Part shown: piece by piece, positions 16,792-26,492 of the stretch
Position numbering within the stretch: position 1 is the first letter of the stretch
Layout: each line of letters opens with the position of its first letter
DNA from: JAIXWP01 sp964428835
GTDB lineage: Bacteria > Bacteroidota > Bacteroidia > Flavobacteriales_D > Sanyastnellaceae
NCBI GenBank assembly: GCA_964428835.1
Contig: CAYRZQ010000011.1
Span: forward strand, 24,665-88,664
DNA: 64,000 bases
Direction of reading: 5' to 3'
Translations under genes and position numbers: made by a program
Notes under the pieces: generated by a model
What the model saw: only the letters and a program-made list of their open reading frames with translations
The model's database searches: none
Told to the model about the DNA's origin: nothing

Positions 16792-18762
16792 ATGAAAAAG
16801 AAAGAATTGGTTTCTATTAAAAAACCATTTGATAAGATCGGACGCAGCCGTGTCATTATTGAAAATGTGACACCAATCGTGGAAGGTGGACTTTACCCTG
16901 CCAAGCGCATTGCTTCCGAATGGGTGCCTGTTCAAGCCGATGTATTCACTGACGGACATGACGAGGTGCGCGCAGTGTTGATGTACCGCAAAAAAGGTGG
17001 ACGCAAGTGGAATGAAATCACGATGAAAGCCATCGGTAACGATCGCTACGAAGCATTCTTCCAACTAGAAGACATGGGATATTATGAATTCACTGTGCGC
17101 GGATTCATTGATCATCCGCTTTCATGGCTTCACTCCTACAAAAAAAGACTCACTGAGCAGGATGCAAAAGAGTTAGAAGTACAAGTTCAAATTCTCGAAA
17201 ACTTCCTTTTCGAAATTTCAAGAAGAAATGCAAAAGCAAAGGCAGCTTGTAAGAAAGCGCTGGCTTCATTAGGTACACCAGAACGTCTTCAAATCGCGGC
17301 AAGTAGTGAGATTGAAGAATTATTACATCAATATCCCATCGAAGATTATGCGACTTCTTTTGATAAAGTACTCGAAGTAGTGGCGCATCGCAAAAGAGCG
17401 GGCTTTAGTTCGTGGTATTCATTCTTTCCGAGAAGCGCAGCTCCAGATGGTAAGGAACACGGTACTTTCAAAGATTGTGAAGCATTGTTGCCTCGCATCA
17501 AAGAAATGGGATTTGATATTGTTTACTTCCCTCCTATTCATCCAATCGGCTATCAATTCAGAAAAGGAAAAAACAACACCCTCAATACCAAACCAGAAGA
17601 ACCTGGCTGCCCTTATGCTACCGGAAATGAGCTTGGAGGACATAAGGCAATTCTTCCTGAACTCGGAACGCTTGCTGATTTCAAGCGATTGATTAAAAAA
17701 ATGGCAGATCTTGATTTAGAAATTGCCATGGACTTCGCCATTCAATGCAGCCCTGACCATCCTTATGTGAAAGAGCATCCGCAATGGTTCAAGTGGCGAC
17801 CAGATGGCACCGTTCAGTACGCAGAAAATCCTCCTAAAAAATATCAAGACGTTCTTCCACTCGATTATGAAAATGAAGATTGGAAGAATATGTGGGCCGA
17901 GCTCAAGAGTATTTTGGAATATTGGATTGAGCAAGGAGTAAAGATTTTCCGCGTCGATAACCCTCATACCAAGAGTTTTGTTTTTTGGCAATGGTGCATG
18001 CAAGAAATCGAAAGCAAGTATCCAGAAGTAATATTCCTCAGCGAGGCTTTCACACGTCCGCGTATCATGGAAAATTTAGCTAAGAAAGGGTTTCATCAAA
18101 GCTATACCTACTTTACCTGGAGAAATTCAAAGGCTGAATTGATGCAATACATGCACGATTTGACGGCAACACCGATGAAGGAATATTTCCGTCCTAATTT
18201 TTGGCCAAATACCCACGACATCAATCCATACATCACGCAAAGCGGACATGAGCCCCAGTTCATCCTGCGTTATTTCTTGGCAGCAACGCTTTCATCCAAC
18301 TATGGAATCTTCGGACCTTCTTATGAGTTGATGGTGAATGCCGCTCTTCCAGGAAAAGAAGAATACCTTGATAGCGAGAAATATGAAGTAAGGCATTGGG
18401 ACTGGAATCATCGCAACAAACTGATGCACGTGATTGCTTTGGTAAATAAATACCGCAACGAAAACGCGGCCATGCACTTTACCAACAACTATACTTCCGT
18501 TCATACCGAACATGATCAGATCATGGCATGGTTGAAAGTTTATGGTGATAATCGCATCATTTGCGTAGCTAATCTCGATGCATATAATAGACAAAGCACT
18601 CAGATTCATGTGCCGCTTCAGCTAATTGGAAAGCACGAAGGGCAAGCTTATGTAGTACATGATTTGCTCACAGGAGAAAAGTACACGTGGTATGGAAGTC
18701 GCAATTTTGTGGACCTCGATCCATACAAACTTCCCTTCCATTTTTTCAGAATAGAAGATTAA
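16792..18762 (+). CDS. glgE: Alpha-1,4-glucan:maltose-1-phosphate maltosyltransferase GlgE (GH13_3)
   Basis: 656 residues, the usual GlgE length. It transfers maltose from alpha-maltose 1-phosphate to the end of a growing alpha-1,4-glucan. Seen here: an N-terminal beta domain with RVIIENVTPIVEGG, FDIVYFPPIHPIGYQFRKGKN-like catalytic barrel start, nucleophile D389 in IFRVDNPHTK, acid/base E418 in FLSEAF, and the GlgE-specific NTHDINPYITQSG. It starts 2 nt after the GH31 stop and 8 nt before the maltokinase, which makes its substrate. Very secure. Confidence 0.96.
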   Translation: MKKKELVSIKKPFDKIGRSRVIIENVTPIVEGGLYPAKRIASEWVPVQADVFTDGHDEVRAVLMYRKKGGRKWNEITMKAIGNDRYEAFFQLEDMGYYEFTVRGFIDHPLSWLHSYKKRLTEQDAKELEVQVQILENFLFEISRRNAKAKAACKKALASLGTPERLQIAASSEIEELLHQYPIEDYATSFDKVLEVVAHRKRAGFSSWYSFFPRSAAPDGKEHGTFKDCEALLPRIKEMGFDIVYFPPIHPIGYQFRKGKNNTLNTKPEEPGCPYATGNELGGHKAILPELGTLADFKRLIKKMADLDLEIAMDFAIQCSPDHPYVKEHPQWFKWRPDGTVQYAENPPKKYQDVLPLDYENEDWKNMWAELKSILEYWIEQGVKIFRVDNPHTKSFVFWQWCMQEIESKYPEVIFLSEAFTRPRIMENLAKKGFHQSYTYFTWRNSKAELMQYMHDLTATPMKEYFRPNFWPNTHDINPYITQSGHEPQFILRYFLAATLSSNYGIFGPSYELMVNAALPGKEEYLDSEKYEVRHWDWNHRNKLMHVIALVNKYRNENAAMHFTNNYTSVHTEHDQIMAWLKVYGDNRIICVANLDAYNRQSTQIHVPLQLIGKHEGQAYVVHDLLTGEKYTWYGSRNFVDLDPYKLPFHFFRIED

Positions 18763-18770
18763 GAATATAA

Positions 18771-20315
18771 ATGACATTGCATCAAATCCATACTTCTGAA
18801 AGCTGGCGAAATTTTGCCTCTGATAAAGCTGCCCAAAGCGAGCTTTTGGGGCTGCTTCCAGAAATTATGAAGACAGCACGATGGTTTGGAGGGAAAGCCT
18901 ATCAGCTGACACACGTCAATACTGATCATTGTCTTCCTTTCGACACCGACGCTTGTCGTTATTATTTTTTCATCATAGAAGCCGTTTACAGCGATCATGA
19001 TTCAGAGTATTACATGATTCCTCTTGCATTGAGTAAAGAGGTCGTTGGCCCTGTTTATGCCCGCTTGGAACATGCAGATGGTATTGATTACTTAATCGAT
19101 GCATGTTATGACCTTGGCTTTCAACAAGCGATTTTTGAATCAACCTTGTCAGGTCAAAAGGTAAAATCAACACTCGGAGAATTCAACTTTGACCGCGGGC
19201 AAGTGCTTGACAGCAATGAAACCTACGTCAATTCCCGAAATCCGGGCGTTGATCAGAGCAATAGCAGCATCATCTTCAATGAAAAATATTTCATGAAGAT
19301 TTATCGAAAGCTGTTTTTGGATACCAATCCAGAAGTTGAAATGCTCAAGTTTTTGACTGAAACCGGACAATACCAAAACGTGCCCGCCTATGCAGGCAGT
19401 TTGATATGGGAACGCAAGCGCATTGCTCCGGTGACCTTCGCGCTGATGATGAATCGCGTCGATGCACAGAAAGATAGTTGGGTGAGCACAGGTGATGAAC
19501 TCAATGATTTTCTCTCATCCTTTGTCAAAGGAAGTTTTAGCATTCATGAATTTGTATTTGAAAACGTAGAACTCCTTGCCAAGCGCACCGCTGAGATGCA
19601 CCTGGCACTTTTCACAGAAACAAAACAAAAGGATTTTAAGCGAGAGAAATTCACTCCTGAATACCGCGAGTGGCTTCACAAACATCTTGTGACACTTTTG
19701 GAAGGTCGTCTTCATTTGTTGGAGCAAAACAAGCACAAGCTCGACGAGGAAGCTCTTCGTATGGCCGACAAACTCAAGCGCAAACGCAAGCTGGTGCTTC
19801 AGTTTTTTGATCAAATAAAAACCAAACCCCTCAAGTCGTTGCGTACGCGCATACATGGGGATTATCATTTAGGACAAATTCTCTATCACAATCGGGATTA
19901 CATCATCATCGATTTTGAAGGAGAACCAGAAAGCAGTATCGCAGATAGAAAAATCAAACACTCGCCGATGAAAGATGTAGCGGGTATCGTTCGATCCTTT
20001 CATTATGCTGTGAGTGCAAAATTATTTTTCAGTCATGAAACTGCTAATGCAGACGCTCGACGCTTGCAGAAAGCCGCAGATCGCTGGTACAACTTGATTA
20101 GTGATACATTTTGGCTCACTTATTATGAAGCCATTGGCAAAGACAATCAACTTTACGCAAGTAAAGCAGAAATAAACTTTTTATTCCTCCTTCATCTTCT
20201 TGAAAAAGCCATTTATGAAATCGGTTATGAATTGAATGGCCGACCCGACTGGTTGAAAATCCCATTAAAAGGAATCGAACAAGTCATCAATGAATTGGAA
20301 AAATACGAAGGATAA
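18771..20315 (+). CDS. Maltokinase (Mak/Pep2-like)
   Basis: 514 residues. It phosphorylates maltose to maltose 1-phosphate with ATP, supplying GlgE. The N-terminal cap domain starts WRNFASDKAAQSELLGLLPEIMKTARWFGGKA. The kinase core has HGDYHLGQ (H362, D364, Q369, the maltokinase version of the Brenner motif) and the metal-binding DFEGEP (D381). In other bacteria this kinase is often fused to trehalose synthase (TreS); here it is free and no TreS is in the window. Gaps of 8 and 11 nt tie it to glgE and glgB. Confidence 0.93.
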   Translation: MTLHQIHTSESWRNFASDKAAQSELLGLLPEIMKTARWFGGKAYQLTHVNTDHCLPFDTDACRYYFFIIEAVYSDHDSEYYMIPLALSKEVVGPVYARLEHADGIDYLIDACYDLGFQQAIFESTLSGQKVKSTLGEFNFDRGQVLDSNETYVNSRNPGVDQSNSSIIFNEKYFMKIYRKLFLDTNPEVEMLKFLTETGQYQNVPAYAGSLIWERKRIAPVTFALMMNRVDAQKDSWVSTGDELNDFLSSFVKGSFSIHEFVFENVELLAKRTAEMHLALFTETKQKDFKREKFTPEYREWLHKHLVTLLEGRLHLLEQNKHKLDEEALRMADKLKRKRKLVLQFFDQIKTKPLKSLRTRIHGDYHLGQILYHNRDYIIIDFEGEPESSIADRKIKHSPMKDVAGIVRSFHYAVSAKLFFSHETANADARRLQKAADRWYNLISDTFWLTYYEAIGKDNQLYASKAEINFLFLLHLLEKAIYEIGYELNGRPDWLKIPLKGIEQVINELEKYEG

Positions 20316-20326
20316 AATCACCCGAC

Positions 20327-22264
20327 ATGGCAAAGAAAGTAAGTACAGAAAAGAAAACAGCTCCGACACCTAGTGTTATTTCGCACAGTCTTTTCACCGA
20401 CTTCGACATCGATTTATTCAAGGCTGGTAAGCACTATAGGCTTTACAACCATTTCGGTGCGCATGCACAGATAGTGAAGCGAAAAAAAGGAACGTATTTT
20501 TCTGTTTGGGCGCCCAATGCCAAGTCGGTAAGCGTCATCGGTAATTTTAATTTTTGGGATAAAGGAGCCCATCATCTCTATCCTCGTTGGGATAGCAGCG
20601 GCATTTGGGAAGGATTCATTCCTGGAGTGCTCAAGGGAGAGCTATATAAATACAGCATTGAAACGCATGACGGACGCATGCTCGAGAAAGCGGATCCATT
20701 TGCGCGCTATGCGGAACTTCGTCCAAAGACAGGAAGCATCACGTGGGATTTAGATTATAAATGGAAAGATGGTGTGTGGATGAATAACCGCGAACACCAC
20801 AATAGTTTGAAAGCTCCAATGAGTGTTTATGAAGTTCACCTCGCTTCATGGATGCGATCTCCTGAAACACCTGAGTTGTTTTTGAGTTATGAAGATATTG
20901 CTAAAAATCTCGTGCCTTATGTAAAGGAAATGGGCTTCACGCATGTGGAATTCATGCCAGTGATGGAACATCCTTTTGATGGATCATGGGGTTATCAATT
21001 GACCGGATATTTTGCACCCAGTTCACGCTTTGGAGATCCACAAGGCTTCATGCATCTTGTAGATGCTTTGCACCAAGCTGGAATCGGCGTTATACTCGAT
21101 TGGGTGCCGGCGCATTTCCCTGGGGATGCACACGGATTGTATGAGTTTGATGGCACGCATCTCTATGAGCATGCGGATCCGCGCAAAGGTTTTCACCCTG
21201 ATTGGAAAAGTTATATTTTCAATTTGGGTCGAAATGAAGTGCGATCTATCTTGATTTCGAATGCAATGTTTTGGCTTGACTATTATCATGCAGATGGACT
21301 GCGCGTGGACGCCGTGGCCAGCATGCTATATCTCGACTATTCACGCAAGGAAGGCGAATGGCTACCCAACGAATTTGGAGGAAGAGAAAATTTAGAAAAC
21401 GTAAGTTTCCTCAAAGAACTCAACGAAGTGGTTTATAGTCACTACCCAGCCATTCAAACGATAGCTGAAGAAAGCACATCGTGGACGGGCGTTTCGAGAC
21501 CCACCTATCTCGGAGGTCTTGGCTTTGGAATGAAATGGATGATGGGCTGGATGAATGATAGTTTGCGCTATTTCGAGCGTGATCCATATTACAGACAATA
21601 CCATCAAAATGAATTGACGTTCTCACTTGTGTACGCTTTCACTGAAAATTTCATGTTGCCACTCTCACACGATGAGGTGGTGCACGGAAAGCATTCTTTG
21701 ATTTATAAGATGCCTGGTGATGACTGGCAGCGCTTTGCGAATTTGCGATTGCTTTATCTATGGATGTTTACACACCCCGGCACGAAGTTGCTTTTTCAGG
21801 GATGTGAATTTGCACAAACTGCCGAATGGAGCCACGAGCAGAGCTTAGATTGGCATCTATTGGAATATGCACCGCACAAGGGAATTCAACGATTGATTCA
21901 GTCGTTGAATGGGCTCTATAAAAATAATCCTGCTCTTTATGAAAAGAACTTTGACGGAACAGGTTTTGAGTGGATTGACAATACCGATCATGCGAACAGC
22001 GTGATCATATTTATGCGCAAAGGAAATGATCCAACCGAGCGAGTTATAGTAGCCATGAATCTAACACCCGTACCACGGAATAATTATCGCATCGGATTAC
22101 CTCAGAGTAAAGCTTGGAAAGAAATACTGAATACGGACAATGCAGAATTCGGCGGTACGAATGCTTCAAATCCGCATATTTCAGTAGAAAAAACTCCTTG
22201 GCAAAACCAACCATACTCTGCCGAAATCAACCTACCACCTTTGGGAGGAATTGTAATTCGATAA
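20327..22264 (+). CDS. glgB: 1,4-alpha-glucan branching enzyme GlgB (GH13_9)
   Basis: 645 residues. It introduces alpha-1,6 branches into the glucan made by GlgE. It has an N-terminal CBM48 module (GTYFSVWAPNAKSVSVIGNF) and the GH13 barrel with nucleophile D328 in GLRVDAVASML, acid/base E381 in IAEEST and D449 in LSHDEVVHGK. A branching-enzyme signature, WGYQLTGYFAPSSRFG, is clear. Last gene of the operon; it converges on hemN with only 9 nt between stops. Confidence 0.97.
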   Translation: MAKKVSTEKKTAPTPSVISHSLFTDFDIDLFKAGKHYRLYNHFGAHAQIVKRKKGTYFSVWAPNAKSVSVIGNFNFWDKGAHHLYPRWDSSGIWEGFIPGVLKGELYKYSIETHDGRMLEKADPFARYAELRPKTGSITWDLDYKWKDGVWMNNREHHNSLKAPMSVYEVHLASWMRSPETPELFLSYEDIAKNLVPYVKEMGFTHVEFMPVMEHPFDGSWGYQLTGYFAPSSRFGDPQGFMHLVDALHQAGIGVILDWVPAHFPGDAHGLYEFDGTHLYEHADPRKGFHPDWKSYIFNLGRNEVRSILISNAMFWLDYYHADGLRVDAVASMLYLDYSRKEGEWLPNEFGGRENLENVSFLKELNEVVYSHYPAIQTIAEESTSWTGVSRPTYLGGLGFGMKWMMGWMNDSLRYFERDPYYRQYHQNELTFSLVYAFTENFMLPLSHDEVVHGKHSLIYKMPGDDWQRFANLRLLYLWMFTHPGTKLLFQGCEFAQTAEWSHEQSLDWHLLEYAPHKGIQRLIQSLNGLYKNNPALYEKNFDGTGFEWIDNTDHANSVIIFMRKGNDPTERVIVAMNLTPVPRNNYRIGLPQSKAWKEILNTDNAEFGGTNASNPHISVEKTPWQNQPYSAEINLPPLGGIVIR

Positions 22265-22273
22265 TCATTTTTA

Positions 22274-23638
22274 TTAAAATGACTTTGAGAATTTAATCTC
22301 CTCAAGTTGTTCGTGAAGATAAATGTCCAATGCAGATGCGATATTCCTAATGAATAAGCGCCCTTTCTCTGTGACTCTAACTTCGTGACCTTCCAGGTCG
22401 ATTAGTCCGTCCAACGCAAATTGCAATAGCTTTTCATAAGCGATGCGGCGGTGATTTTCGTCTAGAGAATATAGAGGAATCGTAGTGACATCTCGACACA
22501 TTAAATCCAGAATACAACGTCGAATTACGAGGTCTGTTTCGCTCAAAATATGGCCGTTAACGATTGGCCATTTACCTTGAAGAACCTTCATTTGATAATC
22601 TTCTACAGACTTTTCATTTTGAGCAAAACCATTCCATGCATCGCTTATTGAAGAAGCTCCTAAACCGATTACCAGACTATGATTAGTAGTGGTATATCCC
22701 ATAAAGTTTCTATGTAGAACACCATTCTTATAGGCAGTCAATAATTGATCGTCAGACTGGGCGAAATGATCCATACCGATGCTCATGAAGCCAAGCTCTT
22801 TTAATCGCTCGCTTCCTCTTTGATACATTTCTATTTTTCTCGAAGCTTTTGGAACATCATTATCACTGTAGCGACGTTGTCCTTTACTTTTCCATGGGAC
22901 GTGAGCGTAACTGTAAAAAGCAATTCTGTCCGGCTTTAACTCTTGAATTCGGTCAATGGTATGTTCTATGCTAAAAATGCTTTGACCCGGGAGTCCATAA
23001 ATCAAATCAACGTTTACACTTTTAAAACCAAGTTCTCTCGCATCATTGATCACTTCTTGGGTTCGTTCAAATGTTTGAAGTCTATTAATCAAGAATTGAA
23101 CATTCGGATCAAAATCCTGCACACCAACACTGATGCGATTAAATCCGGCAGCGCGAAGGGCCTCAAGATGTTTCTTTGTTGTATGATTTGGATGTACTTC
23201 GACACTAAACTCGTGATGAGGAGCTATGAACGCATCATCAGTGATAGCTGAAATTAAGGTGCTCAAATGAAAGGGAGAAAAAAAAGTGGGCGTTCCTCCA
23301 CCCAAATGAATCTCCCGAATGATCGGCTTTTTTGAAAAAAGTGATTTATACATCTCCCATTCTTTCAGCACCGATGCGATGTATGGTTCCTCGACCTTAT
23401 GATTTTTAGTTATTCTCTTATTGCAAGCACAATATGTGCACAGTTCTTCGCAAAAAGGAAGGTGAATGTAAATACATACTTCGCCATTCTCCTCTTCGAA
23501 CCTTGATGAAACTTTTTGTTTCCAATCCTCCAGATTCCAGTCATTAAATTTCCAATGAGGAACTGTCGGATAGCTCGTATATCTGGGCACCGCCACATCA
23601 TAGCGCTCAAGCAAACTGGTCATATCATTCTTTATCAT
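22274..23638 (-). CDS. hemN: Oxygen-independent coproporphyrinogen III dehydrogenase HemN
   Basis: 454 residues from the ATG at 23638. A TTG start further up adds residues without conservation. Radical-SAM enzyme that converts coproporphyrinogen III to protoporphyrinogen IX in anaerobic haem synthesis. The 4Fe-4S motif CxxxCxxCxC is complete (C63, C67, C70, C72), preceded by the typical RYTSYPTVPHW and followed by HLGGGTPTFF. The C-terminal HemN domain is present. The length matches true HemN rather than the shorter HemW. Confidence 0.95.
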   Translation of the reverse strand: MIKNDMTSLLERYDVAVPRYTSYPTVPHWKFNDWNLEDWKQKVSSRFEEENGEVCIYIHLPFCEELCTYCACNKRITKNHKVEEPYIASVLKEWEMYKSLFSKKPIIREIHLGGGTPTFFSPFHLSTLISAITDDAFIAPHHEFSVEVHPNHTTKKHLEALRAAGFNRISVGVQDFDPNVQFLINRLQTFERTQEVINDARELGFKSVNVDLIYGLPGQSIFSIEHTIDRIQELKPDRIAFYSYAHVPWKSKGQRRYSDNDVPKASRKIEMYQRGSERLKELGFMSIGMDHFAQSDDQLLTAYKNGVLHRNFMGYTTTNHSLVIGLGASSISDAWNGFAQNEKSVEDYQMKVLQGKWPIVNGHILSETDLVIRRCILDLMCRDVTTIPLYSLDENHRRIAYEKLLQFALDGLIDLEGHEVRVTEKGRLFIRNIASALDIYLHEQLEEIKFSKSF

Positions 23639-23715
23639 AGAGCGAAAGTATTGTGAGTCAACAGGAAAGGGCCTAACCAAACTCAGTGAAGAATCATGAC
23701 ATCCGTCAGTTTCAA

Positions 23716-23723
23716 TATATTTG
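23716..23723 (+). promoter_or_regulatory. -7 box just before the GH92 start
   Basis: TATATTTG is an exact TAnnTTTG match ending 5 nt before the chosen ATG at 23729, implying an almost leaderless mRNA. Confidence 0.5.
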
Positions 23724-23728
23724 TACCT

Positions 23729-26491
23729 ATGAGAACCTTATTCATCCTTAGCATATTCACTTTTATTCTTCAAGCGGGCTATTCTCAAGAAAAGAAAACA
23801 CTTACAAGTTTTGTGAATCCTTTTATTGGAACAGCTGCTCACGGTCATACATATCCTGGTGCCACTGTGCCATTTGGCATGGTTCAATTAAGTCCTGATA
23901 CAAGATTGGAGGGCTGGGATGGTTGCAGTGGCTATCACTACTCAGATAGCATTGTCTATGGATTTTCGCATACTCACCTTCAAGGCACCGGCGTAAGCGA
24001 CTATGGTGATATCTTATTTATGCCCACCAACGGAAAGACAGCTCAAGCGGCGGCATGGCGAGATGCTTATAAAAGTAAATTCTCGCACAAAAATGAACAG
24101 GCCGCACCTGGCTATTACAAAGTAAAGCTCGATAATTATAACATCGACGTGGAGCTTACCACAACTGAAAGAACAGGTATTCATAAATACAAATTGGCGC
24201 CGAAAGACACCTGTCGTCTATTCATTGATATGATGCACAGGGATGAACTGCTTTATTATGACATTCAAACAATAGGTGATACGGTGGTATATGGATATCG
24301 CGTATCTAAAGGATGGGCCGAAGAACAGCATTGTTATTTCTATGCGGTATTCAACAAACCATTCATTGGTATGGAACAACTCATGCAGCGAACAGATGAA
24401 GTGAGTGAAGATGGACAGAGAAATATCATCTATGAAGAAGTGCAAGTGTTTTCATTACTATTTGCTCCTGATAAAAAAAATGAAATTATTGTTAAAGTAG
24501 GAATTAGCGGAACCGATGTAGAAGGAGCTAAAAACAACTTATGGAATGAGGCAAAGGGATGGAATTTTGAGTCCTTTAAAAAGAATGCAAATAAAAAATG
24601 GGAAGAACAGCTCAATAAACTTCCAATCAAATCAAATGACAACGATCATTTGATTAATTACTATACCGCGCTCTATCATTGTTGTACTACACCCAATTTG
24701 TGGAGTGATGTAGATGGTAGATACAGAGGTATGGACCAACAGATACATGTGGCTGAAGGTTATAATCACTATACTATCTTTTCTCTTTGGGATACATTCA
24801 GGGCTCTCCATCCGCTTTTCACAGCGATAGAAAAAGAGCGCACGGGTCATTTCATACAAAGTTTTTTAAATATGTTTAGACAGCGCTATGCTCTACCTGT
24901 ATGGGAGTTGGCGGCAAATGAAACCAATTGTATGATTGGCTATCATAGCGTAAGTGTAATCACAGACGCTTATGCTAAAGGAATTCGAAATTTTGATCAA
25001 AATCTCGCGCTTGAGGCATTTATAGCATCTTCTTTAAACAATGAAGAAAAAATTGCATACAACGATTTAGGATATGTTCCATCAGAGCTCTATTCAGAAA
25101 GCGTAAGCAAAACTCTTGAATATGCATATGATGATTGGTGCATTGCTCAATTCGCGAAGATGATCGGGAATGATGGTGCCTATGAAAAATATATGGAGCG
25201 TGCACAAAGCTGGAAGAATCTTTTTGATCCTGAAACCAAATTTTTCAGGCCGAGAAGAAACGGTGGCTTTATAGAACCTTTCGATCCTTATCAGGTCAAT
25301 TTTAACTACACTGAAGCGAATGCTTGGCAATACCGTCTTTTTGTTCCTCATGATATAGAAACCCTTATCGAATATCATGGTGGTAAAGAAAACTTCCGCA
25401 AAGCCCTCGATGATATGTTCTCCGCCGACCCCAAAACTACGGGCAGAGAACAAGCAGACATCACCGGTCTAATAGGACAATATGTGCATGGGAATGAGCC
25501 AAGTCACCACATGGCATCCCTTTATAACTATGTGGACCAAAACTTTGAAAAGTCTTATAGTATGACACAGCGCATCATGAAAGAGATGTACAAGCCAACA
25601 CCAGATGGGCTATGTGGAAATGAAGACTGTGGACAGATGTCTGCCTGGTACGTACTCGCTTCGCACAACCTTTACTCAACAACACCTGGAGCTCGTCAAT
25701 GGGTGCAAACTGGTCCCACAGATAGTACATTTCAAAAACTAGGTATCCAGAGTGCCATTGCTCCGAAAAGTAAAGTCATTAACGAATCAGTACTTTCCTT
25801 GCCTATTATTTCTGCAAAAAGTCAGACCTTCAGCGACTCGTTGCTTGTTACAATATCACATATTTTTCCGGAAGCCAACTATAGCTCCTACTTTACTGAT
25901 GCTAATGGTAAAATAACCGACCTCCGTGGCCGTCAATTCTATATTCATTCAACAGGTTCTGTTACGACACGAGCAATCTTCGAAGACCTTCAAAGTCAAG
26001 ATATAACTGCGAATTTCTACAAGAGAAATTCTCTCATAAAAATATCATTAACGCATCAACCAGATCCACAATATACAGGTAACGACAAAGATGCATTAGT
26101 TGATGAACTCAGAGGCAGCAATGATTTCAGAACTGGTGCGTGGCAAGGATTCAGAGGGCAGCCACTTGAGGCTGTTATCGACCTGGGAAAAACGCAACAG
26201 ATCAATTCAATTTCATTATCCACTTTAAGAGATATTAAATCTTGGATTTTCCATCCAGTTTCGATTGAATATTTCACTTCCGCTGACGGTAAAGAGTTTT
26301 TCGCTGCCGGGTATCATGAGGACTATGATTGGACTAATTCAAATGCTGAAGCAAGAGAATGGACTTCCGAAACAAATGTTCAAGCTCGCTATGTAAAAGT
26401 CGTTGCAAAGCCGCTTATGAGCATTCCTAAGGGGCATTTAGGAGAAGGTGAAGCAGGTTGGATTTTTGCCGATGAAATCATCATCAGATAA
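23729..26491 (+). CDS. Secreted GH92 alpha-mannosidase with C-terminal F5/8-type domain
   Basis: 920 residues from the ATG that opens the signal peptide (MRTLFILSIFTFILQAGYSQ). GH92 enzymes are calcium-dependent exo-alpha-mannosidases acting on N-glycans or mannans. The start NPFIGTAAHGHTYPGATVPF is characteristic, as are QVNFNYTEANAWQY, HGNEPSHHMA (general acid E590) and CGNEDCGQMSAWYV. The last 140 residues resemble a discoidin-like carbohydrate-binding module (EAVIDLGKTQQINSISLS). It is followed 1 nt later by an aminotransferase, and no SusC/D transporter pair is near. Confidence 0.95.
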   Translation: MRTLFILSIFTFILQAGYSQEKKTLTSFVNPFIGTAAHGHTYPGATVPFGMVQLSPDTRLEGWDGCSGYHYSDSIVYGFSHTHLQGTGVSDYGDILFMPTNGKTAQAAAWRDAYKSKFSHKNEQAAPGYYKVKLDNYNIDVELTTTERTGIHKYKLAPKDTCRLFIDMMHRDELLYYDIQTIGDTVVYGYRVSKGWAEEQHCYFYAVFNKPFIGMEQLMQRTDEVSEDGQRNIIYEEVQVFSLLFAPDKKNEIIVKVGISGTDVEGAKNNLWNEAKGWNFESFKKNANKKWEEQLNKLPIKSNDNDHLINYYTALYHCCTTPNLWSDVDGRYRGMDQQIHVAEGYNHYTIFSLWDTFRALHPLFTAIEKERTGHFIQSFLNMFRQRYALPVWELAANETNCMIGYHSVSVITDAYAKGIRNFDQNLALEAFIASSLNNEEKIAYNDLGYVPSELYSESVSKTLEYAYDDWCIAQFAKMIGNDGAYEKYMERAQSWKNLFDPETKFFRPRRNGGFIEPFDPYQVNFNYTEANAWQYRLFVPHDIETLIEYHGGKENFRKALDDMFSADPKTTGREQADITGLIGQYVHGNEPSHHMASLYNYVDQNFEKSYSMTQRIMKEMYKPTPDGLCGNEDCGQMSAWYVLASHNLYSTTPGARQWVQTGPTDSTFQKLGIQSAIAPKSKVINESVLSLPIISAKSQTFSDSLLVTISHIFPEANYSSYFTDANGKITDLRGRQFYIHSTGSVTTRAIFEDLQSQDITANFYKRNSLIKISLTHQPDPQYTGNDKDALVDELRGSNDFRTGAWQGFRGQPLEAVIDLGKTQQINSISLSTLRDIKSWIFHPVSIEYFTSADGKEFFAAGYHEDYDWTNSNAEAREWTSETNVQARYVKVVAKPLMSIPKGHLGEGEAGWIFADEIIIR

Positions 26492-26492
26492 G

